The notes under the pieces: generated by a model | What the model was told of the DNA's origin: nothing | What the model saw: only the letters and a program-made list of their open reading frames with translations | Databases searched by the model: none | In this document: one piece after another, positions 46,740-55,184 of the stretch | Numbering within the stretch: the first letter of the stretch is position 1 | Layout of the letters: the number at the start of each line of letters is the position of its first letter | Assembly (NCBI GenBank): GCA_020633315.1 | Contig: JACKDV010000024.1 | Span: 1 to 64,000, forward strand | Length of the DNA: 64,000 nt | Origin: Myxococcales bacterium | GTDB lineage: Bacteria > Myxococcota_A > Polyangia > Nannocystales > Nannocystaceae | Direction: 5' to 3' | Made by a program: the position numbers and the translations under genes

Positions 46740-47825
46740 CTAGCCCTCGAGCGACAGCGGCTCCACGCGATCGCCCTCGATCTGGAGCACCTGCACGCGG
46801 CCGCCGTAGTGGGCAGCCATGCCCACGTCGATGCGCCACAGCTTGCCGTCGCAGCCCGAGCTGATCCCGCTCTGCTGCACGGTGTGCCCCACCACCATGC
46901 GCACCGCGTCGAGGCGAGCGAGCGCCTCGCCGAGCTGGCGGCAGGCCTCGGGCTCGTCGGTGGCGTAGAGCCGGGTCCACACCACGCCCTCCTCGCCGAG
47001 CACGTCCTGCTCGAGCGCCCGGCCGTCACCGTGGCCCGAGATCCACGAGCGCACGTCGGCGTTGAGCCGCTCGAGATCCGAGATCCCGTGCGGCACGTGC
47101 TGCGGCAGCACCCCGCCGTGCACGAACACGCTGGGCCCCACCACCACCACGGTGTTGCGCTGCGCCAGCACCTGGGCGTAGGACCCACCGGGACGGAAGG
47201 CCGCGGCCCGGGCCCGAGCCTGCGGGGGAATGCCCTGCAACGCCGGGTCGTCGAGCTCGAGCCCGTCGATGCCCTCGAAGTCGGCGAAGCCCCCCGGGGT
47301 CACGTAGCGGAGATCGCCCGCCACGTTCATCAGCTCGTGGTTGCCCAGCAACACGTGGAAGGCGCCTCCGGCCGCCTGGGCCTCGCCGCGCAGGCGCTCG
47401 AACAGGTCGAGGATCTCCTGCTCGTCGTCGCCGCGGTCGAGCTGATCTCCGGTCTGGACCACCACCAACGGGCCGCCCACCCAGCGATCGTGGGCATCGA
47501 TCGCCCCCGCCAGGCGCAGGGCCTGGCGCGTGGCCTGGAGGTCGCCGTGCACGTCCCCGAAGGCCAGCAGCCGCGGCGGCGCCGGGAAGCGGGTGGGCAT
47601 CGAGGGGGGCTCGACCCCCCTCGCCGAGCTCGACGGCGTCGCAGGTCCCTCGGCCATCGGCGCCCCTGCGGCCGACGGCGTGGCGGCGGACGGGCCCGCT
47701 CGATCCCGTCCGTCTCCGGCCGGCGGCGGCTCCATTCGGCAGCCGAGGCCAAGCACCAAGGCGTACATAGCTGCCGCCCGCCTACCGCGAGCACGAGGTG
47801 GGGAATTACGACTCACGCTGCTCAT
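46740..47825 (-). CDS. calcineurin-like phosphatase of the Shewanella-like (SLP) type
   Basis: A 361-residue protein. The N-terminus is a lipoprotein-like signal (YALVLGLGC, Cys29) followed by a Pro/Ala/Ser linker. The metallophosphoesterase core has GDVHGD (about 91-96), GDQLDRGDD (about 126), GNHELMN (about 162) and a late VVGHT, with a final His in YGGRVQVL region. The GDVHGD...DRG...GNHE order and the spacing match the Shewanella-like Ser/Thr or Tyr phosphatase family. Its location outside the membrane suggests envelope or secreted substrates. Given the Ser/Thr kinases around, a regulatory role is possible but not shown. Confidence 0.85.
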   Translation of the reverse strand: MSSVSRNSPPRARGRRAAAMYALVLGLGCRMEPPPAGDGRDRAGPSAATPSAAGAPMAEGPATPSSSARGVEPPSMPTRFPAPPRLLAFGDVHGDLQATRQALRLAGAIDAHDRWVGGPLVVVQTGDQLDRGDDEQEILDLFERLRGEAQAAGGAFHVLLGNHELMNVAGDLRYVTPGGFADFEGIDGLELDDPALQGIPPQARARAAAFRPGGSYAQVLAQRNTVVVVGPSVFVHGGVLPQHVPHGISDLERLNADVRSWISGHGDGRALEQDVLGEEGVVWTRLYATDEPEACRQLGEALARLDAVRMVVGHTVQQSGISSGCDGKLWRIDVGMAAHYGGRVQVLQIEGDRVEPLSLEG

Positions 47826-47878
47826 GATATCAGATGGTGCGCGATCTCCGATCAGCTCCGATCGGGCCCGAAACGGGG

Positions 47879-47884
47879 TACTCT
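47879..47884 (+). promoter_or_regulatory. -10-like TACTCT before the HD-GYP gene
   Basis: TACTCT ends 13 nt before ATG 47898. The short leader lacks an obvious ribosome site. Confidence 0.4.
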
Positions 47885-47897
47885 TCGGACTGCCTCA

Positions 47898-49040
47898 ATG
47901 GGAGCGCCGACCTACGAAGGGAACGCGGCTCGGATCCTGGTCATCGACGACGAGGCCGGGGTTCGTAGAGTCCTGCTGCGCCTGCTGAGCAGCGAGGGCT
48001 ACGAGGTGATGGAGGCCGCGAGCGGCCAGGACGGCCTGGAGATCCTCTGGACCCACGGCGCCGACACGGTGCTCCTCGACGTGATGATGCCGCGGATGGA
48101 CGGGCTCGAGGTCTGTCGACGGATCCGCAAGAACAGTCGTACAGCCCACACTCCCGTCGTGTTCATCACCGCGGCCGTGGACCGTCAATTCCGTCGGCAG
48201 GCCCGCAAGGTGGGGGCCGACGACTTCCTCTCCAAGCCCTTCGACGAGGTGGAGCTGCTGGCCCGCGTCCGCAACACGGTGCGGATGAAGCTCTACTACG
48301 ACGGCCTCACCCGCGAGCGCAACCGGCTGCGGACCGAGGTGGACGGCCGCACGCGTGCGCTCGACGAGGCGACCGAGCGCCTCGAGCGACTGCAGGAGGA
48401 GCTCAAGGTCGCTCGCGAGGAGACCATCGCCCGCCTCGCCCGCGCCGCGGAGTTCCGCGACGACGAGACCGCGGCGCACCTGCAGCGGATGAGCCACTAC
48501 TGCTACCTGCTGGGCAAGAAGAAGAGCCTCGACGAGTACACCTGCGAGATGCTCCGCATCGCGAGCCCGATGCACGACGTGGGCAAGATCGGGATCCCCG
48601 ATCACATCCTGCTCAAGCCCGGGCGGCTGACGCCGGACGAGTACACGATCATGAAGCAGCACGCGGAGATCGGGTACAAGATCCTCTCGGGCTCGGAGTC
48701 ACCGCTGGTCAAGCTCGCCGCCAACATCGCCCACACCCACCACGAGAAGTGGGACGGCTCGGGCTACCCGCGGGGGCTGGAGGCCGATCAGATCCCCATC
48801 GAGGGGCGCATCGCTGCGGTGGCCGACGTGTTCGACGCGCTGACCAGCGAGCGCCCCTACAAGAAGGCGTGGCCCATCGAGGATGCGGTGGCCCTGCTCG
48901 AGCGCGGACGCGAGGCGCACTTCGATCCCGAGCTGGTCGACCTGTTCCTCGACTCGATGGACGAGGTCCTCGAGATCAAGGACCAGTTCCGCGACTCCCA
49001 CAACCACGATGCAGAGCCGGCCGCCCGGCGCATCGGTTGA
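47898..49040 (+). CDS. response regulator with HD-GYP phosphodiesterase domain (RpfG type)
   Basis: A 380-residue protein. Receiver domain 12-130 with VIDDE, phospho-acceptor D61 (VLLDVMMP) and K113. A short coiled coil (about 140-180) leads to HD-GYP (180-350): FRDDETAAHLQRMSHYC, MHDVGKIGIPDHILLKPG (H226, D227), QHAEIGYKIL, HHEKWDGSGYP (G289-Y-P291) and DVFDALTSERPYK. All metal ligands are present, so c-di-GMP or pGpG hydrolysis is expected. The next gene, a Ppx/GppA phosphatase, starts 5 bases later. Confidence 0.93.
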   Translation: MGAPTYEGNAARILVIDDEAGVRRVLLRLLSSEGYEVMEAASGQDGLEILWTHGADTVLLDVMMPRMDGLEVCRRIRKNSRTAHTPVVFITAAVDRQFRRQARKVGADDFLSKPFDEVELLARVRNTVRMKLYYDGLTRERNRLRTEVDGRTRALDEATERLERLQEELKVAREETIARLARAAEFRDDETAAHLQRMSHYCYLLGKKKSLDEYTCEMLRIASPMHDVGKIGIPDHILLKPGRLTPDEYTIMKQHAEIGYKILSGSESPLVKLAANIAHTHHEKWDGSGYPRGLEADQIPIEGRIAAVADVFDALTSERPYKKAWPIEDAVALLERGREAHFDPELVDLFLDSMDEVLEIKDQFRDSHNHDAEPAARRIG

Positions 49041-49045
49041 CCCGA

Positions 49046-49930
49046 GTGGAGACCAAGGCGGTCATCGACATCGGCACCAACTCGGTGCTGATGCTGATCG
49101 CGGCCCGCGACGCCACGGGCGGGGTGCAGGTGGTCGACGACCTGGTCCGCATCTGCCGGCTGGGCCAGGGCGTGGCCGGAAGCGGCGTGCTGCTGCCCGA
49201 GGCGATCGAGCGCACCGCCGCCGCGCTGGCCGAGTACCGCCAGATCGCCCAGGCCCACGGCGCGCGGATCGTGGCGGTGGCGACCGAGGGCCTGCGCATG
49301 GCCAAGGACCCCAGCCCCTTCCTCGAGCGGGCGCGCCAGGTGCTGGGCGTGCCGGTGAGGATGATCAGCGGCGACGAGGAGGCCGAGCTCTCGTACCGCA
49401 GCGTGGCCGTGGAGCACGGGCCGGGGCCGCTGCGGGTGATCGACATCGGCGGGGCCTCCACCGAGCTGGTGGTGGGTCGCGGCGAGGCCATCGTGCACCG
49501 GCGCTCGCACCCGATCGGATCGGTGCGGCTGAGCGAGCGCTTCCTCGACGGCGATCCGCCCTCGCGCCGCGCGGTGGAGGCCATCGCCGCGGCCGCCCGA
49601 GAGGCCTTCGCCACCCAGCGCGTGACCCCTCATCGCAAGCTCCACGGGCTGGCGGGCACCGTCACCACCGTGGCCGCGCTGCTGCTCGAGCTCGCGCAGT
49701 ACGATCGTGATCGCGTGGACGGCAGCCAGTGGTCGCAGGAGCAGGTGCTCGCGCTGCGCGATCGCCTGGCCGTAATGACGATCGCACAGCGGATGCAGTC
49801 GCCGATGCTCCCCGCCGGGCGGGCCGATGTGATCGTGGCGGGCGCGACGATCCTGCTCGAGGCGATGCGCCACTGCGGCGCCTCGGTGCTGGTGGTCCGC
49901 GATCGCGGGCTCCGCTACGCGCTGGTCTGA
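49046..49930 (+). CDS. Ppx/GppA-family phosphatase
   Basis: A 294-residue protein consisting only of the two actin-like Ppx/GppA subdomains. KAVIDIGTNSVLMLIA (4-19) is the first phosphate-binding strand, EGLRMAKDP and ISGDEEAELSYRSV (about 110-123) carry the catalytic Glu, and VIDIGGASTELVVG (about 131) is the second phosphate loop. No HD or C-terminal domain. It may degrade polyphosphate or convert pppGpp to ppGpp; which one cannot be decided from sequence. GTG 49046 is chosen; a TTG at 49037 would add three residues. Coupled to the HD-GYP gene. Confidence 0.88.
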   Translation: METKAVIDIGTNSVLMLIAARDATGGVQVVDDLVRICRLGQGVAGSGVLLPEAIERTAAALAEYRQIAQAHGARIVAVATEGLRMAKDPSPFLERARQVLGVPVRMISGDEEAELSYRSVAVEHGPGPLRVIDIGGASTELVVGRGEAIVHRRSHPIGSVRLSERFLDGDPPSRRAVEAIAAAAREAFATQRVTPHRKLHGLAGTVTTVAALLLELAQYDRDRVDGSQWSQEQVLALRDRLAVMTIAQRMQSPMLPAGRADVIVAGATILLEAMRHCGASVLVVRDRGLRYALV

Positions 49931-49995
49931 GCTCGGGGCCGGGCACGGACGAGCCCGGGAGCCCCGGACCTCGAAGAGCCACAGGGACGCACGAA

Positions 49996-50724
49996 ATGAC
50001 TGGGATCACGAAGGCTTGCATCATCGGAGCCTCGGGCAAGCTCGGCCGCTACATGGTCCAGCATGCCCTCGACCGCGGCTACGAGGTGGTCGGCGTCTGC
50101 CGCCCCGAGAGCGTCGACAAGCTCGCGGAGCTCGCGGAGCGCATCACCATCGTGCCCGGCCGCACCAACGACCGCGAGGTGATCGGCCGGGCCCTCCGCG
50201 GCTGCGACGGAGTGCTCACCGTGCTCGCGCCCTGGGGCATGGACCACTACGCGTCGGGCACCGCCCAGGCGGTCCTCGATCTGGCCGAGCCCGGCGCACG
50301 GCTGGTGTTCTCCTGCGGCTGGCACATCACCCGCGACGGCCAGGACGTGTACACCCGGCGGCTGCGGTGGTTCGTCCGCATCTTCGGCTTCATCGCCCGC
50401 CTGCTGCGAGTGGTCGACCTCGACGATCAGGTCGAGGCCTGCGACCGGATCTTCCGCAGCCACACCCGCTGGACCGTGGTCCGCGGCAGCGATCTCGAGG
50501 AGGGCGAGAGCCAGGGCCTGCCGGTGTGGAGCCGGCACGTGGGCGACCCGGTGCTCGCGAGCAACCTCTGCCGGCGGGTCGACTTCGCCCTGTTCATGGT
50601 CGACGCGCTCACCAACGACGCGCTCGTCCACGAGGCGCCCGCGATCGTGGGCCGCCAGACCGAGTCGGCCCGGCGCCACGCCGCCGCGTCGTCTCCCCTC
50701 GCCTCGCCGGCCCGCGCCGACTGA
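49996..50724 (+). CDS. NAD(P)-binding protein, NmrA/SDR-like
   Basis: A 242-residue Rossmann-fold protein: the dinucleotide loop IIGASGKLGRYMV (8-20), then GYEVVGVCRPES and DREVIGRALRGCDGVLTVLAPWG. The catalytic Tyr-x3-Lys of true reductases is not obvious, so it may bind dinucleotide or act on an unknown substrate. No membrane part. ATG 49996 begins the first strand. Function unknown beyond the fold. Confidence 0.78.
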   Translation: MTGITKACIIGASGKLGRYMVQHALDRGYEVVGVCRPESVDKLAELAERITIVPGRTNDREVIGRALRGCDGVLTVLAPWGMDHYASGTAQAVLDLAEPGARLVFSCGWHITRDGQDVYTRRLRWFVRIFGFIARLLRVVDLDDQVEACDRIFRSHTRWTVVRGSDLEEGESQGLPVWSRHVGDPVLASNLCRRVDFALFMVDALTNDALVHEAPAIVGRQTESARRHAAASSPLASPARAD

Positions 50725-50802
50725 TCACATCCCGCCCCACGACCGAGCCATCGACCATGCCGAGCTCGACCGACTCCCACCACGGCAGGGCCCATGGAAG
50801 GC

Positions 50803-51228
50803 TCAGTAGGCCTCGCCGTCGTCCGTTCCGCGGGCCACCACCTCGCCGCGCGCCCGCTCCTCCTCGAGCAACTCGAGCGCCTCCACCGTGTAGCGGGTGG
50901 TCGGCTCGGCGCGCAGCCGGGCGAAGGGAATCGGCTCGTCGGTCTCCTCGCAGATCCCGTAGCTGCCCTGCTCCATCCGCGAGAGCGCGGCCTCCACCTC
51001 GCGCAGCCGGGCGTCGTGGTGCATGCGGCGGCGCAGCGCGGTGCGACGCCGGGCCTCCTCGGTGGCCTTGTCGAGCACGTCGCCGAGCTCCTGCTCGGGC
51101 GAGGCCTCGGCGTCCTCGCTCTGCTGCTGGGTCAGCAGCCGGTCCTGCTCGGCCCGGAGGCGGTCCCGCAGCTCGGCGACCTGCTCGGCGCTCAGGTGGT
51201 CCATGCCGGGGAGATCGTGCACCACCAT
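50803..51228 (-). CDS. DksA/TraR-family protein lacking most zinc cysteines
   Basis: A 141-residue protein (or 133 from the Met at 51204). Residues 15-100 form a coiled coil (QVAELRDRLRAEQDRLLTQQQ, GDVLDKATEEARRRTALRRRMHHDARLREVEAAL in outline). The C-terminal block is YGICEETDEPIPFARLRAEPTTRYTVEALEL: only the first of four zinc-ligand cysteines remains. It would act on RNA polymerase through the secondary channel. The coiled-coil tip residues that matter in DksA cannot be judged reliably here. Confidence 0.85.
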   Translation of the reverse strand: MVVHDLPGMDHLSAEQVAELRDRLRAEQDRLLTQQQSEDAEASPEQELGDVLDKATEEARRRTALRRRMHHDARLREVEAALSRMEQGSYGICEETDEPIPFARLRAEPTTRYTVEALELLEEERARGEVVARGTDDGEAY

Positions 51229-51310
51229 GCCGTCGATGCAAGCCGGGATCCGCGCGAGGAGGCGCCCACGGCGGGGCGGGGTCCGTTCGCGCCGCGGGGA
51301 GCCTCGGAGG

Positions 51311-51316
51311 TAGCAT
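51311..51316 (+). promoter_or_regulatory. -10-like TAGCAT before the GMC oxidoreductase gene
   Basis: TAGCAT ends 31 nt before ATG 51348. A GAGGGGAC purine stretch about 12-17 nt before the ATG can serve as ribosome site. Confidence 0.35.
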
Positions 51317-51347
51317 CCGAGGCGTCGCCCCGAGGGGACGGACGCGC

Positions 51348-52952
51348 ATGACCGACGGCTTCGACTACGACGTCATCATCGTGGGCTCGGGCTTCGGGGG
51401 CAGCCCCACCGCGCTGCGCCTGGTGGAGAAGGGCTACTCCGTGCTGATGCTGGAGAAGGGCTCCGAGCTCGGCCCCGACCAATTCCCCAAGTCCAACTGG
51501 AACCTGCGGCGCTGGATGTGGGCGCCGTGGCTGGGCGCGCGCGGGCTGTTCAAGATGACCTTCTTCCGCCACGTTACCGTGCTCTCGGGCGTGGGGGTGG
51601 GCGGCGGCTCGCTGGTCTACGCCTGCACCCACCCGGTGCCCAACGACTCGTTCTTCCACACCGGGAGCTGGGCGGGCCTCGCCGAGTGGAAGGAGGAGCT
51701 CGCGCCCTACTACGAGCGGGTCAAGGGGATGCTGGGGGTCAACGCCACCCCGATGCTCACGCCCCCCGATCGGATCCTCAAGGCGATCGCCGAGGACCGC
51801 GGGCAGCCCGACGCCTTCCACTCCACCGACGTCGCGGTCTACTTCGGCGACGCGGGCAAGCAGGTGGACGATCCCTACTTCGGAGGCGAGGGCCCGCCGC
51901 GCACGGGCTGCATCCGCTGCGGCGGCTGCATGCTGGGCTGCCGCCACGGGGCCAAGAACACCCTCGACAAGAACTACCTGTGGCTCGCCCGCAAGCTGGG
52001 GCTCACGCTGCACGCCGACACGGAGGTGACCGCCATCCGCCCGCTGCCCGACGGCGGCTACCGGGTGGAGGCCAAGCACGGGCGCCACCCGCTGTTCCGC
52101 AAGCGGCGGGTGATCACCGCCAAGCAGGTGGTGCTCGCGGGCGGGGTGCTGGGCACCGTGGAGCTGCTGGCCAAGATGAAGCGCGACCCCCTGGGGCTGC
52201 CCCAGCTCAGCGAGCGCCTGGGCTCGGCCATCCGCACCAACTCCGAGTCGCTCATCGGCGTGGTCACCCCGCGCCGCGACGTGGACTACTCCAAGGGCGT
52301 GGCCATCGGCTCGATCTACGAGATCGACGAGCACAGCCACCTCGAGCCGGTGCGCTACCCCGCGGGCTCGGGCGCGTTCCGGGCCATGCTCGCCCCCCAC
52401 GTGGCCGGCGAGAACGGCCTCGTCCGCCTGCTGCGGATGGCGGGCACCGTGGTGCGGCACCCGCTTCGCTTCCTGCGGACCCTGTTCGTCCGCGACCTCG
52501 CCAAGCAGAGCGCGATCCTCCTGTACATGCGCACGGCCGACGGCACCCTGGAGTTCGTGCGCCGCTGGTGGGGCGGCCTGGGCTCGCGCCGCGAGGCCGG
52601 CCCCGCCCCCACCGCCTCGATCCCCCAGGCCACCGAGCTCGCCCACGCCTTCGGCGACAAGATGGGCGGCACCCCGTTCTCGCTGGTCACCGAGACCGCG
52701 CTCAACATCCCCACCACGGCCCACATCCTGGGGGGCTGCTGCATGGGCCGCGATCGCAGCACGGGGGTGATCGACGCCGAGCACCGCGTGTTCGGCTACG
52801 AGGGCCTCTACGTGATCGACGGCTCGGCGATCTCGTCCAACCCGGGGGTCAACCCCTCGCTCACCATCGCCGCGCTGGCCGAGCGCGCGGCCAGCCGCTT
52901 CCCCGACAAGCCGGGTCGGGCGCGGGCCCCCTTCTTGCCGGTGGAGAGCTAG
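51348..52952 (+). CDS. GMC-family oxidoreductase
   Basis: A 534-residue FAD enzyme. The dinucleotide loop is IIVGSGFGGS (10-19), with LEKGSELG downstream. The block GVGVGGGSLVYACTHPVP (about 80-97) and the C-terminal HILGGCCMGRDRSTGVID and GLYVIDGSAISSNPGVNPSLTIAALAER in outline are GMC signatures; the proton-accepting residue should be in the latter. Residues about 184-196 carry CIRCGGCMLGCRHGAKN, a C-x2-C-x2-C-x3-C cluster-like motif. The substrate is an alcohol, perhaps a sterol or long-chain alcohol. No signal peptide. The next gene starts 4 bases later. Confidence 0.9.
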   Translation: MTDGFDYDVIIVGSGFGGSPTALRLVEKGYSVLMLEKGSELGPDQFPKSNWNLRRWMWAPWLGARGLFKMTFFRHVTVLSGVGVGGGSLVYACTHPVPNDSFFHTGSWAGLAEWKEELAPYYERVKGMLGVNATPMLTPPDRILKAIAEDRGQPDAFHSTDVAVYFGDAGKQVDDPYFGGEGPPRTGCIRCGGCMLGCRHGAKNTLDKNYLWLARKLGLTLHADTEVTAIRPLPDGGYRVEAKHGRHPLFRKRRVITAKQVVLAGGVLGTVELLAKMKRDPLGLPQLSERLGSAIRTNSESLIGVVTPRRDVDYSKGVAIGSIYEIDEHSHLEPVRYPAGSGAFRAMLAPHVAGENGLVRLLRMAGTVVRHPLRFLRTLFVRDLAKQSAILLYMRTADGTLEFVRRWWGGLGSRREAGPAPTASIPQATELAHAFGDKMGGTPFSLVTETALNIPTTAHILGGCCMGRDRSTGVIDAEHRVFGYEGLYVIDGSAISSNPGVNPSLTIAALAERAASRFPDKPGRARAPFLPVES

Positions 52953-52956
52953 CCGC

Positions 52957-53952
52957 GTGGACGCGATCACCCAGGGTCTGCTCGGGGCCGCCGCGGCCCA
53001 GGCCGTGCTCGGCTCCCGCCTCGGCAAGCGAGCGTGGCTCTACGGCGCGATCGGGGGCATGGCCGCCGACCTCGACATCTTGATCCGCAGCGCCGACGAC
53101 CCCCTGGTGGCCTGGCGCTTCCATCGGAACTTCACCCACAGCCTGGCCTTCATCCCGGTGGGCGGGCTGCTGGCCTCGCTGCCGTGGACGCTGCGCAAGC
53201 GCCACGCGCACGAGCGCCGCACCATCGCCCTGGGCACCACGGTGGGCTACGCCACCCACGCCCTGCTCGACGCCTTCACCTCCTACGGCACGATGCTGCT
53301 GTGGCCGTTCTCCGACCTGCGGGTGGCCTGGAGCTGGGTGGCCATCGTCGATCCGATCTACTCCGGGATCCTGGCGGCGGGGGTGATCCTGGCCGCCCGC
53401 CGGGCCTCGATGCGACCGGCTCGCCTCGCGCTGCTGCTGTCGTCGCTCTACCTGGTGTTCTGCTTCGCGCAGCGCAGCCGCGTGCTCGCGGCCGTCGAGG
53501 CGCAGGCGGCCGAGCGCGGCCACGCGGTGGAGCGCATCGATGCCTTCCCCTCGCCGCCCACCAACCTCGTGTGGCGCACCGTCTACCTGAGCGACGGCGA
53601 GTTGTGGGTCGACCAGGTGCGCGTGCCGTGGTGGTCTCCGGCGGTGCTGCGCCCGGGCGGCTCGATCCCCCTGGTCACCGAGGACGGCCTGAGCGACGCG
53701 ATGCGGGCGGACCCCGAGGCCCTCGCCGGCTTCCGCCTGTTCCGTTGGTTCGCGCGGGAGTGGGTGGCCTGGGATCCCGATCGCCCCGACGTGCTCGGTG
53801 ATCTGCGCTACGGCATGCGCGAGGCAGACCTGCACTCCATGTGGGGCGTGGTGCTGCGACCGGGCACGCCCCGGCCGGTGGGCGCCTATCGGGCCGACAT
53901 GAGCAAGGCGCTGGCGAATCGCTGGAGCGACCTCATGGGCGAGGAGCCCTGA
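52957..53952 (+). CDS. YdjM/DUF457-family membrane protein (putative metal-dependent hydrolase)
   Basis: A 331-residue protein. The N-terminal half is the membrane-bound hydrolase fold: MDAITQGLLGAAAAQAV, GGMAADLDIL, FHRNFTHSLAF (the HRxxTHS motif), LGTTVGYATHALLDAFTSYGT. Four or five helices span about 25-165. The second half is a soluble domain with strands and VWRTVYLSDGELWVDQVRVPW. The His/Asp motifs can bind metal; the substrate is unknown. Starts 4 bases after the GMC gene and probably shares its operon. Confidence 0.85.
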   Translation: MDAITQGLLGAAAAQAVLGSRLGKRAWLYGAIGGMAADLDILIRSADDPLVAWRFHRNFTHSLAFIPVGGLLASLPWTLRKRHAHERRTIALGTTVGYATHALLDAFTSYGTMLLWPFSDLRVAWSWVAIVDPIYSGILAAGVILAARRASMRPARLALLLSSLYLVFCFAQRSRVLAAVEAQAAERGHAVERIDAFPSPPTNLVWRTVYLSDGELWVDQVRVPWWSPAVLRPGGSIPLVTEDGLSDAMRADPEALAGFRLFRWFAREWVAWDPDRPDVLGDLRYGMREADLHSMWGVVLRPGTPRPVGAYRADMSKALANRWSDLMGEEP

Positions 53953-54077
53953 CGGCCGCGACCGCGGCGCGGCCGCCCTCGCAACTGTCAGAGAACCCCT
54001 GATTCACCCCTGAGATCTCGGGGGAGTCCCTCGCTCGGCCGGCCCCCGGGGCGTTCCTCCCACCCCGGCCCCCGGGC

Positions 54078-54083
54078 TACCAT
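54078..54083 (+). promoter_or_regulatory. -10-like TACCAT before the cytoplasmic kinase gene
   Basis: TACCAT ends 9 nt before the GTG at 54093, consistent with a leaderless transcript. Confidence 0.45.
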
Positions 54084-54092
54084 GCTCACGAG

Positions 54093-55163
54093 GTGGAATC
54101 GGATGCGCGCGAGCTCCCCCGCTTCATCGGTCGCTACGAGATCGAGGGGGAAGAGGCCGAGGGCGGCATGGGGCACGTGTACGTGGCCCGTGACCCCCGC
54201 GTGAAGCGACGCGTGGCGGTCAAGCTCCTCAAGAAGCTCTACAGCAGCGACCCCGGCATCCGCCGCCGCTTCGAGCAGGAGGCCGAGGCCGTCGCCGCGC
54301 TCGAGCACGAGGCCATCGTCCCCGTGTACGACTTCGGCGAGCACGAGGGGATGCTCTACATCGTGATGCGCTACGTGGGCGGGGGAACCCTCCGCGATCG
54401 CATCCGGGCCGAGCAGAAGCTGCGCCTCCGCGACATCGCCTCGGTGATCGACCGCGTGGCCTCGGCCCTGGGCGCGGCCCATGCTCGCGGGCTGGTGCAC
54501 CGCGACATCAAGCCGGCCAACATCCTCTTCGACGAGCGCGAGGTCCCCTACCTTTCGGACTTCGGGGTGGCCAAGGCGGCCGAGACCATCGAGGAGACCG
54601 GCACCATGATGCTGGGCACGCCGCAGTACCTCTCGCCCGAGCAGGCGATGGGGGGCGAGGTGGACGCGCGCAGCGACGTCTACAGCCTCGGGGTGGTGGC
54701 CTTCCACGCGATCACGGGGCGCCCGCCCTTCGAGGCCAAGAACCCGATGGCGATGGCGATGGCGCACGTGATGCGCAAGCCCCCGCGGATCCGCGAGCTC
54801 GCCCCGGAGCTGCCGCCGGTGGCCGACGAGGTGTTCGAGCAGGTGCTCGCCAAGGATCCCGAGCTCCGCTACCAGTCGGCCGAGCGCTTCGCTCGCGACC
54901 TGCGGGACCTGGCCTCGGGGCGCTGGTACCTGGTCAAGCTCAGCAACAAGCTGGGGCTGGCCACCGCGCCGCCCACCCGCCCCGAGCCGGTCGCGGTGCC
55001 GGTCCCCGAGCCCGAGCCCGAGCCGGCCACCGGCAAGGCCCGCGAGCGCCAGCGCACCCTGCCCTTCCGGCCGCGCCAGGTGGAGCACACGCTGCCCGAC
55101 ACCTCGCTGCGCGACTTCGACGATCTCGACGACCTCGACGAGGACGAGACCAAGCTGCTGTGA
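54093..55163 (+). CDS. cytoplasmic Ser/Thr protein kinase
   Basis: A 356-residue PknB-type kinase without a membrane helix. The kinase domain spans 13-280: EEAEGGMGHVY (20-30), K44, HRDIKPAN (136-143), DFG (156-158) and GTPQYLSPEQAMGGEVDARSDVYSLGVV in outline. The C-terminal 70 residues are a Pro/Glu linker and an acidic DDLDDLDEDETKLL end. GTG 54093 starts just before the kinase fold. It is convergent with the ParA-like gene, 21 bases apart. Confidence 0.92.
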   Translation: MESDARELPRFIGRYEIEGEEAEGGMGHVYVARDPRVKRRVAVKLLKKLYSSDPGIRRRFEQEAEAVAALEHEAIVPVYDFGEHEGMLYIVMRYVGGGTLRDRIRAEQKLRLRDIASVIDRVASALGAAHARGLVHRDIKPANILFDEREVPYLSDFGVAKAAETIEETGTMMLGTPQYLSPEQAMGGEVDARSDVYSLGVVAFHAITGRPPFEAKNPMAMAMAHVMRKPPRIRELAPELPPVADEVFEQVLAKDPELRYQSAERFARDLRDLASGRWYLVKLSNKLGLATAPPTRPEPVAVPVPEPEPEPATGKARERQRTLPFRPRQVEHTLPDTSLRDFDDLDDLDEDETKLL

Positions 55164-55184
55164 TTCGGGGGGGATCCGGGCGGC

